DNA from: Microbacterium sp. SMR1
Lineage (GTDB): Bacteria; Actinomycetota; Actinomycetes; Actinomycetales; Microbacteriaceae
Reading direction: 5' to 3'
DNA: 64,000 nucleotides
Assembly: GCF_003289625.1 (NCBI RefSeq)
Contig: NZ_QMBN01000003.1
Location: forward strand, 124,001 to 188,000
Shown here one piece after another: positions 25,529 to 36,579 of this stretch. Every line of letters begins with the position of its first letter. Position 1 is the first letter of the stretch. The notes under the pieces were generated by a model. The model was not told where the DNA came from. It saw only the letters and a program-made list of their open reading frames with translations, and did not search any database. A program made the position numbers and the translations under genes.

Positions 25529-26509
25529 TCAGGACGCGGGCGCCTCGGTCGGCGTCGGAGTCGGGGTGGGCGCGGACTTGTAGTACGCGTCGCTCGCGGT
25601 CGTCAGCACGAACTGCGAGAACTCGGCCGGGTCGCTCAGGTCGCCGATGTACTGCTTGCCGTTGACGAGCACCATCGGTGTTCCGGTCAGCGCCAGTCCA
25701 TTCGTGTCGGGGATGCCGGCGACGGCGCGCTCGGTCGCCGACTTCGCCCATGCGGCGTACGAGCCCGACTCGATGCAGTCGCGGACGACGCGGGTCGAGT
25801 CGACGCCGGAAGCCTGCGCCATGTTGGCGAGCTCGGTGTCGGAGTAGCCGTCGGAGTCGACCTCGGGCTGACGCGTCAGCAGTTCGTTGTTGAACGCGAA
25901 GAAGGCGTCGGGCGCGTTCGTCGCAACGCACGCTGCAGCGCTGGCCGCACGGAGCGAGTACTTCGTTCCGTTCGACTTCGCCGTCAGCATCGCGACCGGG
26001 TAGTAGCTGAGCGTGACCGCACCGTCGTCGACCCACGAGGTCAGCTGCTGCGCATTGGCGACCTGCCACTCGCGCGCGCCGGCGGAGAGGTAGTCGACGT
26101 AGACCCGGATCTCGACGGGCGGTGCCGTCGTGGAGGTCGGAGTCGGAAGGCCCTCGGCGGGAGTCGCGGCCGCGGCATCCGGGGCGGGCTCGGCAGGCGC
26201 GGACGCGTCGGTCTCGGCGGCGATGTCGGTGGAGACCGAGGTATTGACGACGTCGGCGACGACGAAGCCGTCGCCCGACGCGGTGGCGGGCTCGAGCTGC
26301 GGCTTGCTGCCGGCGCTCGAGACGGTCATGGTGACGGCCACCGCTGCGGCTGCCACGACTCCGACGGCGAGCACCCCGAGACCCGAGCGACGCGCGATGC
26401 GCGCACGCGACTGCCGGGTGTGAACCTGCAGCGCCTTCTCGCGCACCGCCTCGCGACGGTCGATGACTGCCGGCGATTCGGGAGCGTCAGGAGTGTCGTC
26501 AGAAGACAT
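25529..26509 (-). CDS. DsbA/thioredoxin-fold membrane-anchored protein lacking CXXC
   Basis: A 326-residue protein: a charged cytoplasmic start, one membrane helix (about residues 42-65), a Pro/Thr/Ala-rich linker, then a DsbA-type thioredoxin fold (IRVYVDYLSAGAREW near residue 132, GTPMVLVNGKQYIGD near 280, the cis-Pro loop). The CXXC redox pair expected after VDY is replaced by Ser-Ala-Gly-Ala. Two cysteines remain elsewhere. So it is probably not a disulfide oxidoreductase, but a chaperone or scaffold. Ends in a Pro-Thr repeat. Confidence 0.85.
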   Translation of the reverse strand: MSSDDTPDAPESPAVIDRREAVREKALQVHTRQSRARIARRSGLGVLAVGVVAAAAVAVTMTVSSAGSKPQLEPATASGDGFVVADVVNTSVSTDIAAETDASAPAEPAPDAAAATPAEGLPTPTSTTAPPVEIRVYVDYLSAGAREWQVANAQQLTSWVDDGAVTLSYYPVAMLTAKSNGTKYSLRAASAAACVATNAPDAFFAFNNELLTRQPEVDSDGYSDTELANMAQASGVDSTRVVRDCIESGSYAAWAKSATERAVAGIPDTNGLALTGTPMVLVNGKQYIGDLSDPAEFSQFVLTTASDAYYKSAPTPTPTPTEAPAS

Positions 26510-26754
26510 GGAACCTCGGGGAACAGAAGTAAGGATGAGGCCGCGCGGGGCGACTCGCGACGGGCCTCACGGGTCACTCGATGGTAATCAGCCAGCCTGG
26601 GAAAGCCCAGAGCACCACCCGGAATGCGTTGTCTCCCGCACGCCCGCGCCCGTGCCATACTGAGAGCGCGCCCGATGAGGGGCGTACGGGGGCGACCCCG
26701 TTCCATTCACAACGGATCGTCCGGCACGTACCTGCCGGTGAAGGAGAAGAAACG

Positions 26755-27858
<1,104 letters not shown>

Positions 27859-27875
27859 TCCGGTATCTTCGTACG

Positions 27876-27912
27876 CTGCGGCGCGGGTGGCCTCTGGTCG
27901 CCCGCGCCGCAG
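27876..27912 (+). terminator. Terminator after the sugar-ABC ATPase gene
   Basis: A 12-bp perfect stem (27876-27887 with 27901-27912) has a 13-base loop and is followed by TCTTT. Confidence 0.75.
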
Positions 27913-27943
27913 TCTTTGCGCCTCACATCCGATCGGAGAATCC

Positions 27944-29248
27944 GTGACCGCCTCGCTCTCGATCACTGCCAGCAGCGTCGACCCGGGTCTGCTCGCCCTC
28001 CCCTGGTCGACGACCCTCGCCGATTGGTCGACGCCCGACATCGTCTACCTTCCCAAGGGCATCTCGCGTCACCTCGTGCGCTTCGCGAACCTGTCCGGAC
28101 GCGTCGTGGCGATCAAGGAGACGACGGCGACGATGGCTCGGCGCGAGTACGAGATGCTCGGCTCGCTGCAGCGCCTCGACGTGCCCTGCGTCGAGCGCGT
28201 CGCAGTCATCGACGGACGTCGCGACGAGAACGGCGAGGAACTGCCGGCTGCCCTCGTCACGGCCCACCTGAAGTTCTCCCTCCCCTACCGCGCCCTCTTC
28301 ACCCAGGTGCTGCGTCCCGACACGGCGACGCGTCTCGTCGACGCCCTCGCCGTGCTCCTCGTGCGCCTGCACAACGTCGGCTTCTTCTGGGGCGACGTCT
28401 CGCTGTCGAACACGCTCTTCCGCCGCGACGCCGGCGCGTTCGCCGCGTACCTGGTCGACGCCGAGACCGGCGAGCTGCACGAGCGGGGCCTCACGCGCGG
28501 TCAGCGGATGCACGACCTCGACATCGCACGCACGAACATCGCCGGCGAGATCATGGACCTCGAAGCCGGTGGCCGCCTCGAGGGCGGTGTGGACGCCATC
28601 GCGATCGCCGACGGCATCATGTCGTCGTACCACTCCCTGTGGGCGGCCCTCACCGACCAGGAGACGTTCTCGGCGAACGAGTCGTGGCGCATCACCGAGC
28701 GCGTCCAGAAGCTCAACTCGCTCGGGTTCGACATCGGCGAGATGTCGATCGACGCGGCCGCCGACGGCACACGCGTATCGATCCAACCGAAGGTCGTCGA
28801 CGCCGGCCACCACCAGCGTCGCCTGCTCCGCCTGACGGGACTGGATGTCGAGGAGAATCAGGCCCGCCGTCTGCTCAACGACCTCGACGAGTTCAGCGCG
28901 CGTGTGTCACGCCTCGGGTCGAACGAGGAGATGGTCGCGCACGAGTGGCTCACCCGCGTGTTCGAGCCCGTCGTCCTCTCCGTGCCCTGGGACCTGCGCG
29001 CCAAGCTCGAACCGGCGGAGCTCTTCCATCAGGTGCTCGAGCACCGCTGGTACCTCTCGCAGACCGAGGGGCGGTCCGTTCCCCTCGCGGAGGTGCTGTC
29101 GTCGTACGTCGAGAACGTGCTCCGTCACCGGCGCGACGAGGCGACCGTCATGGGGCCGCCGACCGAGACGATGTCGGTGCCGATCGTCACCGATTCCGTC
29201 CCGGTCGACGACGACGAGGCGGAGGTCGACTGGCGCGACCTGGTCTGA
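27944..29248 (+). CDS. DUF4032 family protein, kinase-like fold
   Basis: A 434-residue protein of the DUF4032 family. The N-terminal half resembles an aminoglycoside/LPS kinase-like fold: a nucleotide-pocket lysine in VVAIKETTATMARREYEML near residue 50, a catalytic-loop-like GDVSLSNTLF near residue 150 and a VDAETGE metal site. The C-terminal half is the DUF4032 domain. The GTG at 27944 is preceded by CGGAGAA. The substrate is unknown. The gene is expressed from its own region after a terminator. Confidence 0.83.
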   Translation: MTASLSITASSVDPGLLALPWSTTLADWSTPDIVYLPKGISRHLVRFANLSGRVVAIKETTATMARREYEMLGSLQRLDVPCVERVAVIDGRRDENGEELPAALVTAHLKFSLPYRALFTQVLRPDTATRLVDALAVLLVRLHNVGFFWGDVSLSNTLFRRDAGAFAAYLVDAETGELHERGLTRGQRMHDLDIARTNIAGEIMDLEAGGRLEGGVDAIAIADGIMSSYHSLWAALTDQETFSANESWRITERVQKLNSLGFDIGEMSIDAAADGTRVSIQPKVVDAGHHQRRLLRLTGLDVEENQARRLLNDLDEFSARVSRLGSNEEMVAHEWLTRVFEPVVLSVPWDLRAKLEPAELFHQVLEHRWYLSQTEGRSVPLAEVLSSYVENVLRHRRDEATVMGPPTETMSVPIVTDSVPVDDDEAEVDWRDLV

Positions 29249-29285
29249 GCGCCCGGTCGCCCGCGCTTCGAGGGCGTGCCGCCGG

Positions 29286-29924
29286 TCAGTAGCCGACGGT
29301 GAAGCGCTCGCGGACGTGCTTCGGGTTCTCGATCTCGTCGACGACCGCGATGGCGAAGTCGGCGCCCGAGATGGACGAGTCGCCGTTCTCGTCGGTCACG
29401 AGCACGTCTCCACCGTCGCGATAGTGTCCGGTGCGCTCGCCCGGGTTGAATGAGCCGAAGCCGCCGGCGGGGTGGATGAAGAACCAGTCGCGACCGCTCT
29501 CGTCGGCCTGCAGATCTTCGAGGATGCCGATCGCCTCGAGCGCCTCGTCCTTGAACTCCTCGGGGAAGCCGCTGTCGATCAGGCGCGGACCGCCCGGCGC
29601 GACGAGGCTGCCACCCGCGCCGCCGACCACGCCGACGCGCACGTTCTCGGGAAGACTCTCGACCAGCAGCGCCGTGTTCGGGCGCACCTGGCCCTGCATG
29701 TCGCCGCGCGGCGCGACGGCGGAGACCACGATATCGACGCCCTCGAGCTGACCGACGAGCGCCGGCACGTCGAGCAGGGTGCCTTCGAGGTAGGTCGCAC
29801 CCTCGACGCGCTCAGCGGGAACCTTGCGGGCGACCGAGACCACGGTGTGGCCGCGCGACACGGCTTCCTCGACGATGTGGCTGCCGGCGTAGCCGGTGCC
29901 TCCGATGACAGCGATGCGTGCCAT
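29286..29924 (-). CDS. NAD(P)-binding Rossmann-fold oxidoreductase
   Basis: A 212-residue protein with a nucleotide-binding GGTGYAGSH at residues 8-16 and a shape like NmrA or SDR5-type NAD(P)H-binding reductases. The motif VVGGAGGSLVAPGG sits in the middle. It lacks a clear YxxxK catalytic pair, so it may be a flavin-reductase-like or regulatory protein. GGAGGTAAC lies before the ATG. Neighbours do not suggest a pathway. Confidence 0.85.
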   Translation of the reverse strand: MARIAVIGGTGYAGSHIVEEAVSRGHTVVSVARKVPAERVEGATYLEGTLLDVPALVGQLEGVDIVVSAVAPRGDMQGQVRPNTALLVESLPENVRVGVVGGAGGSLVAPGGPRLIDSGFPEEFKDEALEAIGILEDLQADESGRDWFFIHPAGGFGSFNPGERTGHYRDGGDVLVTDENGDSSISGADFAIAVVDEIENPKHVRERFTVGY

Positions 29925-29979
29925 GACTGTTACCTCCGTTGGATGTCGAGCGCAGACCGCGGTCCGCGCGTGTGGCGAG

Positions 29980-32484
29980 TCAGCGAGCGGGCTGGGTGTG
30001 CCAGATACGGTCGATGTAATCGCGGATGGAGCGGTCCGACGAGAAGAAACCCGTGCGGGCGACGTTCAGGATGGCCGAACGGGTCCAGGCATCGCGGTCG
30101 GCGTAGGCGGCATCCACCCGCTCCTGCGCCGCGATGTACGACGTGTAGTCGGCCAGCACCATGAACCGGTCGTCGTAGAGCAGGTTCGAAACGACGGGCT
30201 CGAAGGTCGAGCGGTCGCCCTCCGAGAACGCGCCCGACCCGATCAGGTCCAGGGCACGGCGCAGCTCGTCGTCAGCCTGGGCGAACTCTCCCGGCCGGTA
30301 GCCGGCGGCCCAGAGTTCCTCGACCTCGGGCTCGCTCATGCCGAACAGGAAGAAGTTGTCGTCACCGACGAGCTCACGGATCTCCACGTTCGCGCCGTCA
30401 TCGGTGCCGATGGTGAGCGCGCCGTTCAGGGCGAACTTCATGTTGCCCGTGCCCGAAGCCTCCTTGCCGGCCAGCGAGATCTGCTCCGACAGGTCGGCGG
30501 CGGGGATGACCCGCTCGGCGAGGGTGACGTTGTAGTTCGGCGGGAAGACGACCTTGAGGCGCCCCTCGAGGCGCGGGTCGTTGTTGACGACGGCGCCGAC
30601 CGCGTTGATGAGATGGATCACCCGCTTGGCCATCGCGTAGCCGGGAGCCGCCTTCGCGCCGAAGATGAAGGTGCGCGGCTGCAGGTCGGATATCGCCACT
30701 CGGCCCGACACGACACGCTCGTAGAGGGTGACGATGTGCAGCAGCTTCAGCGTCTGACGCTTGTACTCGTGCAGCCGCTTGACCATGACGTCCAGCAGAT
30801 GGTCGTCGGCGATCTCGAAGCCGTCGCGCTTCATCAGAACGTCGTTGAGGCGCCGCTTGTTCGCGGCCTTCACGTCGGCGAAGGCAGCGCGGAAGTCCGG
30901 GTCCTCCGCGTACGACTCGAGTTCACGCAACCGCTCGAGGTCGGTGAGCCAGCCCGTGCCGAGCGCGGCCGTGATGAGTTCGGAGAGCTTCGGGTTCGCG
31001 AGCCGCATGAACCGGCGCGGCGTGACGCCGTTCGTGACGTTCGTGAACTTCTCGGGCATCATCTCGTCGAACTGATGCAGCACATTCTCGCGCAGCAGCT
31101 GCGAGTGCAGCTCGGCGACACCGTTCACCTTCGCCCCGGCGACCGTCGCGAGGTAGGCCATGCGCACGGCCCGGTGCTCGGAGACGATCGACATGTCGCG
31201 CAGACGCTGCTCGTCGTCGCCGAACCGCTCGCGCACGCGCAGCAGGAACTCGTCGTTGATGCGGTAGATGATCTCGAGATGCCGCGGCAGCAGGCGACCG
31301 AGCAGATCGACCGACCAGACCTCGAGCGCCTCGGGCAGCAGGGTGTGGCAGGTGTAGGCGAAGCACTTCTGGGTGATCGCCCACGCGGCATCCCAGTCGA
31401 GCTTCCGCTCGTCGACCAGCACGCGCATCATCTCGGGGACGGCGATGACGGGGTGGGTGTCGTTGAGCTGGAAGATGACGCGGTCGGGCAGATCCTCGAG
31501 ATCGAAGTCCTCCGGCAGCACCTTCGTCATGTAGTCGGCGATGGATGCCGCGACGAAGAAGTACTGCTGCTGCAGGCGCAGCTCCTTGCCCTGCGGAGTG
31601 GAGTCCTCGGGGTAGAGGACCTTCGAGATGTTCTCGGCGAAGGTCTGCGCGCGCACCGCCTCGACGTAGTCGCCGCTGTTGAAGGTGCGCAGGTCGAAGG
31701 CCTTCGTCGCCTCGGCGCTCCAGAGGCGGAGGGTGTTCACCCGACCGTTCTGGTAGCCGGGGACCATGTAGTTGTAGGGCACGGCACGGACGCTCCAGGC
31801 CGGCACCCACCGGCTGCGGATGACGCCGTCATCGTCGTAGGTCTCGGTGTGACCCGCGAACGACACAGTCTGCGCCGCTTCGGGGTGACGGAACTCCCAC
31901 GGCGAGCCGAGTGCGAGCCAGGCATCCGGCTTCTCGATCTGCTCGCCGCCCCGGAACACTTGCCGGAAGATGCCGTATTCGTAGCGGATGCCGTAGCCGA
32001 TGCTCGGCACGCTGAGGGTGGCCAGCGAGTCGACGAAGCACGCGGCCAGCCGCCCGAGACCGCCGTTGCCGAGGCCCGGCTCGACCTCGTGGGCACGCAT
32101 CGTGTCGATGTCGACGCCGCACGCCGCCAGTGCTTCGGTGGCGATGTCGGTGAGCCCCGACGCGAGCAGGTTGTTGTCGAGCTGGCGCCCGAGCAGGTAC
32201 TCCGCCGACAGGTAGCAGACGGCCTTCCGCTGGTCCTCGCGCTGACGTCGCTGATCTTCGAGCCACCGCGCGACGAGGTAATCGCGGACGGTCGCCGCGA
32301 GCGCCATGTACTTGTCGGTCTCGGTGGCCGCCGACAGTGCGACGCCGCGCTCCATGTTGAGGTTCAGCAGGAACTCACGCACGAAACCGTCGACCGTGGC
32401 CGGAGGCGAGCTCACCGGCGCGAGCGCCAGCGGGTGGGTCGCGACGATCGTGCGGGAGCCGGAGGTGTTGTCGTTCTCGCTCAC
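29980..32484 (-). CDS. glgP: Glycogen/maltodextrin phosphorylase
   Basis: An 834-residue PLP enzyme of GT35, releasing glucose-1-phosphate from alpha-1,4-glucans. The PLP lysine lies in EASGTGNMKFALNG, and NDTHPVIAVPEMMR and NVTNGVTPRRF are family signatures. Full length for bacterial phosphorylases. The GTG start has a TAGTTT hexamer (32491-32496) six bases upstream. It stands alone, without other glycogen genes, on the minus strand. Confidence 0.96.
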   Translation of the reverse strand: MSENDNTSGSRTIVATHPLALAPVSSPPATVDGFVREFLLNLNMERGVALSAATETDKYMALAATVRDYLVARWLEDQRRQREDQRKAVCYLSAEYLLGRQLDNNLLASGLTDIATEALAACGVDIDTMRAHEVEPGLGNGGLGRLAACFVDSLATLSVPSIGYGIRYEYGIFRQVFRGGEQIEKPDAWLALGSPWEFRHPEAAQTVSFAGHTETYDDDGVIRSRWVPAWSVRAVPYNYMVPGYQNGRVNTLRLWSAEATKAFDLRTFNSGDYVEAVRAQTFAENISKVLYPEDSTPQGKELRLQQQYFFVAASIADYMTKVLPEDFDLEDLPDRVIFQLNDTHPVIAVPEMMRVLVDERKLDWDAAWAITQKCFAYTCHTLLPEALEVWSVDLLGRLLPRHLEIIYRINDEFLLRVRERFGDDEQRLRDMSIVSEHRAVRMAYLATVAGAKVNGVAELHSQLLRENVLHQFDEMMPEKFTNVTNGVTPRRFMRLANPKLSELITAALGTGWLTDLERLRELESYAEDPDFRAAFADVKAANKRRLNDVLMKRDGFEIADDHLLDVMVKRLHEYKRQTLKLLHIVTLYERVVSGRVAISDLQPRTFIFGAKAAPGYAMAKRVIHLINAVGAVVNNDPRLEGRLKVVFPPNYNVTLAERVIPAADLSEQISLAGKEASGTGNMKFALNGALTIGTDDGANVEIRELVGDDNFFLFGMSEPEVEELWAAGYRPGEFAQADDELRRALDLIGSGAFSEGDRSTFEPVVSNLLYDDRFMVLADYTSYIAAQERVDAAYADRDAWTRSAILNVARTGFFSSDRSIRDYIDRIWHTQPAR

Positions 32485-32589
32485 GCTTCGAAACTACCCG
32501 CTGGATCGTCATCCCGCGGGGTCGTCTCCGATGGACCTCCCGGAATTTACAGGAAGGTCATCGCTCGGTCACAGCCGGCGTCACCGCGA

Positions 32590-33579
32590 TCACTCCTGGG
32601 CGGCGCGGATCGTGGCGACCTGGTAGAGCGCGACGGACGCCGCAATACCGGCGTTGAGCGACTCGGTCGCCGACGAGATGGGGATCGAGACGACCTGGTC
32701 GCACGTCTCCGTCACGAGACGCGAGAGCCCCTTGCCCTCCGAGCCCACGACGATGACGACCGGGCGGTCGGCCAGCTGCAGCGCCGGCAGCGAGACGTCT
32801 CCCCCGCCATCGAGACCGAGTACGAAGACGCCCTGCTTCTTGAACTCCTTGAGCGTGGTCGTCAGGTTCGGTGCGATCACGACCGGGATGCGCGCGGCCG
32901 CGCCGGCGCTGGTCTTCCACGCGGCGGAGTTGACGCCCGCCGAGCGGCGCTGCGGCACGATGACGCCCTGGCTGCCGAAGGCGGCCGCCGAACGCATGAT
33001 CGCCCCGAGGTTGCGGGGGTCGGTGACGCCGTCGAGCGCGACGAGCAGCGGAGTCTCGCCCGAGTCGATGACCTGCTCGAGAAGATCCTGCGGGTGGCCG
33101 TACTCGTACGGGGGCACCTTGATCGCGACGCCCTGGTGCACGCCGTCGAACCCGGCCATGCGGTCGAGCTCCTGCCGCGTGACCTCGAGCACGGGGATGC
33201 CGCGGTTCGTGGCGATCGACAGCATCTCCTTGACGCGGTCGTCCATCTCGACGCGCTGCGCGATGTAGAAGGCGGTGGCGGGGATCTTGGCGCGCAGCGC
33301 CTCGAGGACGCTGTTGCGGCCGGTGACCGTCTCGGTGTCGTCACCCGACTTCGACTTCGGCGCGCGGTTCGAGCTGCCCTGGCGCTGCTGCGGCTTGCCG
33401 CCGGCGGCGATGTAGCGCTCCTGGGCGGCCTTCCGCTTGCCGGCGGGGTGCCAGGCGCGGTCTTCGGCCTTGGGGGTCGGGCCGCGCCCCTCGAGCGAGC
33501 GACGGTTCTTGCCGCCGGTGCCCTTGGTGGGGCCCTTCTTCTTGCCGCGTCCGGCGGACGGGTTTCCTGGCTTAGCCAC
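32590..33579 (-). CDS. rlmB: 23S rRNA (guanosine-2'-O-)-methyltransferase RlmB
   Basis: A 329-residue SpoU-family methyltransferase that modifies G2251 of 23S rRNA. The first 85 residues are basic and low in complexity. Then come the substrate-binding domain ([11 protein letters not shown]) and the trefoil-knot SPOUT domain with [29 protein letters not shown] and [23 protein letters not shown] start. It overlaps the end of cysS by eight bases, the usual actinobacterial order. Confidence 0.95.
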   Translation of the reverse strand: MAKPGNPSAGRGKKKGPTKGTGGKNRRSLEGRGPTPKAEDRAWHPAGKRKAAQERYIAAGGKPQQRQGSSNRAPKSKSGDDTETVTGRNSVLEALRAKIPATAFYIAQRVEMDDRVKEMLSIATNRGIPVLEVTRQELDRMAGFDGVHQGVAIKVPPYEYGHPQDLLEQVIDSGETPLLVALDGVTDPRNLGAIMRSAAAFGSQGVIVPQRRSAGVNSAAWKTSAGAAARIPVVIAPNLTTTLKEFKKQGVFVLGLDGGGDVSLPALQLADRPVVIVVGSEGKGLSRLVTETCDQVVSIPISSATESLNAGIAASVALYQVATIRAAQE

Positions 33580-34975
33580 GGTTCACACTCCAATGGGTCC
33601 CCTCGGGACCGTCTTCGAGGACGATGCCGGCCGCCGCGATCGCGTCGCGGATGCGGTCGGCCGTCGCCCAGTCCTTGGTGGCGCGCGCCTCGGCGCGCTG
33701 GTCGATCATGGTGCGCACGAGCGCATCGAGAGCGATGGTCTCGGCGTCGTCGCCGCGCGCCTCGCCGGCGGCGTCGAGTCCGAGCACAGCGAGCATTCCC
33801 GAGACGGCTGCGACGGCATGCGCCACTGCGTCTCGATCGCCCGCGTCGAGAGCGGTGTTGCCCGCCCGGACCGTCTCATGGAGCACGGCGAGCGCCTGCG
33901 GGACGGCGAGATCGTCGTCCATCGCCGAGGCGAAGGCGGCGGGAAGGTCGACCTCGCGAGGCGCTGATGCGTCGGGAAGCAGGCGCGCGGCGCGCTGCAG
34001 GAACGCCTGGATGCGGGCAAGCGCCGCCTCCGCCTCATCGAAACTCTGTGAGGTCAGGTCGAGGCTCGATCGGTAGTGGGCGGCTCCGAGCGCGTATCGC
34101 ACGACGCGGGGGTCGCGCTCACGCAGCACATCGTCGGCGAGCAGGAAGTTGCCGAGCGACTTCGACATCTTCTGATCGCCGACCGTGACGAGGCCGTTGT
34201 GAATCCAGTAGCGCGCGAAGGCGTCACCCGCGGCGGTGGACTGCGCGAGCTCGTTCTCGTGGTGGGGGAAGCGCAGGTCGAGCCCGCCGCCGTGGATGTC
34301 GAACTCGCCGCCGAGGTAGCGCCGGCTCATCGCCGAGCACTCGATGTGCCACCCGGGACGGCCGAATCCCCAGGGGGCGCTCCAGGCGGCATCCGACGGC
34401 TCGTCGGGCTTGGCGCCCTTCCACAGGGCGAAGTCGCGCGGATCGCGCTTGCCTCGGGGGTCGGCGTCCGCCGCGGCCTCCATCGCATCGAGCGACTGGC
34501 GCGTCAGCGAGCCGTACTCGGGCCACGACCGCACATCGAAGTACACGTCTCCCGATCCGTCCGGCGCCGCATAGGCGTGGCCGCGCTCGATGAGGGTCTC
34601 GATGAGCTCGATCATCTGCGGAACGGATGCCGTGGCGCGCGGCTCGTACGTCGGTGCGAGCACGCCGACCGCCGCATAGGCGCGAGTGAACTCGAGCTCG
34701 ATCCGGTAGGCGAGCGCCCACCAGGGCTCGGCGTCCGTGGCATTGGCGAGGATCTTGTCGTCGATGTCGGTGACGTTGCGGACGAAGGTCACCCGCCCGT
34801 GACGGTACTCGAGCCAGCGACGCAGGATGTCGAACCCGACAGCGGCCCGGACATGGCCGATGTGGGGCCCCGACTGGACCGTCGGACCGCAGACGTAGAC
34901 CGTGACGTTCGACGGGTCGCGCGGCGCGAAATCGCGCAGCGCCTGCGCGCGGGTGTCGTAGAGGCGAACGGTCAC
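33572..34975 (-). CDS. cysS: Cysteinyl-tRNA synthetase
   Basis: A 467-residue class I aminoacyl-tRNA synthetase. It has the [15 protein letters not shown] region with the HIGH motif near residue 38, and the KMSKSLGNF loop. Zinc ligands Cys and His are in place ([24 protein letters not shown]). The GTG start has TAGGCT (34982-34987) six bases upstream, suggesting a leaderless mRNA. Co-transcribed with rlmB. Confidence 0.97.
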   Translation of the reverse strand: MTVRLYDTRAQALRDFAPRDPSNVTVYVCGPTVQSGPHIGHVRAAVGFDILRRWLEYRHGRVTFVRNVTDIDDKILANATDAEPWWALAYRIELEFTRAYAAVGVLAPTYEPRATASVPQMIELIETLIERGHAYAAPDGSGDVYFDVRSWPEYGSLTRQSLDAMEAAADADPRGKRDPRDFALWKGAKPDEPSDAAWSAPWGFGRPGWHIECSAMSRRYLGGEFDIHGGGLDLRFPHHENELAQSTAAGDAFARYWIHNGLVTVGDQKMSKSLGNFLLADDVLRERDPRVVRYALGAAHYRSSLDLTSQSFDEAEAALARIQAFLQRAARLLPDASAPREVDLPAAFASAMDDDLAVPQALAVLHETVRAGNTALDAGDRDAVAHAVAAVSGMLAVLGLDAAGEARGDDAETIALDALVRTMIDQRAEARATKDWATADRIRDAIAAAGIVLEDGPEGTHWSVNRG

Positions 34976-35047
34976 TGCACCAGCCTACCGGCGGGCTGCC
35001 ACGCCGCCGTGGCATGAGCGCGTTCCGAGACGCGGTAGAACTGGAGG

Positions 35048-35977
35048 GTGCTGCCCGTGATCGCCGTCCTCGCCGCGGCAGTGCTGTTCGGCACGACCGG
35101 CACCGCACAGGCCCTCGGCCCCGAAAGCACCACACCGCTGGGGGTCGGCGCCGCCCGGCTCATCGTCGGCGGCACGGCGCTCGCTGCCGTCGGCCTTTCG
35201 GTCGGGGCCCGAAGACAGCGCGCACGCTTCGCTCGCGACGGCATCCGCCCGGTCACGAGTTCACGCGCCGTCGCCCTCATGGCACTGACCGGGCTCTGCC
35301 TCGCCCTCTACCAGCCGTTGTTCTTCCTCGGCACGGCGCGCAACGGTGTCGCCGTCGGGACGGTCATCGCGCTCGGATCCGCGCCGGTGCTGGCGGGACT
35401 GCTCGAGTGGGCCCTCACGAGGCGGCGGCCGACGACGTCGTGGATGACCGCGACCGCCCTGGCCACGGCCGGAGTCGCCCTGCTCGCCGTCGCGGGAGGC
35501 GGCTCGGCGGGGGCGGACGGTCTCGGCGTGTTGGGGTCACTCGGGGCGGGCGCCTCGTTCGCGGTGATCGCCAACGCGCAGCGGCGGCTGATCTCCGGCG
35601 GCTGGGACGCCTTCACCGTCTCGGGCGCGATGGGAGCCGGAGCTGCGGCGTGCGGCGTCGCGATGCTTCCCTTCACCGACATGGGCTGGCTCACCGACCC
35701 CCGCGGCTGGGCGATGGCTCTCTGGCTCGGGCTCGCGACCGTCGCGCTCGCCTACGCCCTGTTCACCTGGGGGCTCGGCGGTCTGAGCGCCGCGACCGCG
35801 GCGACTCTCACCCTCGCCGAACCGCTGACGGCGAGTCTGCTCGGCGTCATCCTGCTCGGCGAACGTCTCGCTCCGCTCGCGCTCGTTGGGCTGGCGGTGC
35901 TCGCCGCGGGCCTGGTGCTGCTCGCCGCGACCTCGCGCTCTCGTAGCAACCCCGCCCCGACACCCCTGGAGGCCTGA
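35048..35977 (+). CDS. EamA-family (DMT) transporter
   Basis: A 309-residue membrane protein with ten hydrophobic segments, forming two EamA repeats (residues about 5-135 and 150-300). The second ends TLAEPLTASLLGVILLGERL, the common signature. Probably exports or imports a small metabolite; substrate unknown. GTG start following GGAGG. The acetyltransferase gene begins one base after its stop, so the two are an operon inserted between cysS and ispDF. Confidence 0.9.
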   Translation: MLPVIAVLAAAVLFGTTGTAQALGPESTTPLGVGAARLIVGGTALAAVGLSVGARRQRARFARDGIRPVTSSRAVALMALTGLCLALYQPLFFLGTARNGVAVGTVIALGSAPVLAGLLEWALTRRRPTTSWMTATALATAGVALLAVAGGGSAGADGLGVLGSLGAGASFAVIANAQRRLISGGWDAFTVSGAMGAGAAACGVAMLPFTDMGWLTDPRGWAMALWLGLATVALAYALFTWGLGGLSAATAATLTLAEPLTASLLGVILLGERLAPLALVGLAVLAAGLVLLAATSRSRSNPAPTPLEA

Positions 35978-35978
35978 C

Positions 35979-36473
35979 ATGACGGAATCGCTCACCATCG
36001 TCCGAGATGATCTCTCCGGCCTCGCGACGCGCGGGCTGCTGGCCGCGCATCTGGCCGGCATGCTCGCGAACACGCCCGTCGAGAGCGTGCACGCACTCGA
36101 CCTGACGGCGCTGCAGCATCCCTCCGTGCGGGTGTACTCGGCTTGGCTCGGCGACGAGATCGCCGCCGTCGGAGCGTTCAAGGTCTTCGGCAGCGACCGC
36201 GCGGAGATCAAATCCATGCGCGTCTCGGAGGCCTTCGTCGGGCGCGGGCTCGGGCGCGCGATGCTGCAGCACCTCGAGCGGGAAGCCCGGGACGCCGGCA
36301 TCCGCTCGCTCTGGCTCGAGACCGGCTCCGGGGCGGATTTCGTCCCGGCACGCGGACTCTACGAGAGCGCCGGGTTCTCGTACTGCCCGCCCTTCGGCGA
36401 TTACTCCCTCGATCCGCTGTCGGTGTTCATGACGCGCGACCTCGATCCCGCGACCGAGTCGGCTGCTCGCTGA
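35979..36473 (+). CDS. GNAT-family N-acetyltransferase
   Basis: A 164-residue acetyltransferase. The acetyl-CoA loop is VGRGLGRAMLQHLE near residue 86, preceded by strand IKSMRVSEAF and followed by LETGSGADFVPARGLYESAGF. This arrangement is typical of single-domain GNAT proteins. The acceptor is unknown. GGAGG lies upstream of the ATG. It is transcribed with the EamA transporter. Confidence 0.9.
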   Translation: MTESLTIVRDDLSGLATRGLLAAHLAGMLANTPVESVHALDLTALQHPSVRVYSAWLGDEIAAVGAFKVFGSDRAEIKSMRVSEAFVGRGLGRAMLQHLEREARDAGIRSLWLETGSGADFVPARGLYESAGFSYCPPFGDYSLDPLSVFMTRDLDPATESAAR

Positions 36474-36579
36474 GCCGCAGCGCGGTCGACGTCGGGCGCA
36501 CCTCGATACATCAGGCGCAGCTCGAACCGCGCTTCATCCGCGCAACTGCGCCCTACCCGTGCCGATGACGGTCGACCCG

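Noticed and set aside
29896..34188. A 1430-codon open frame on the plus strand
   Set aside because: It lies opposite glgP, rlmB and cysS, all with strong family motifs. Its Arg/Val/Asp-rich translation is a GC-skew shadow.
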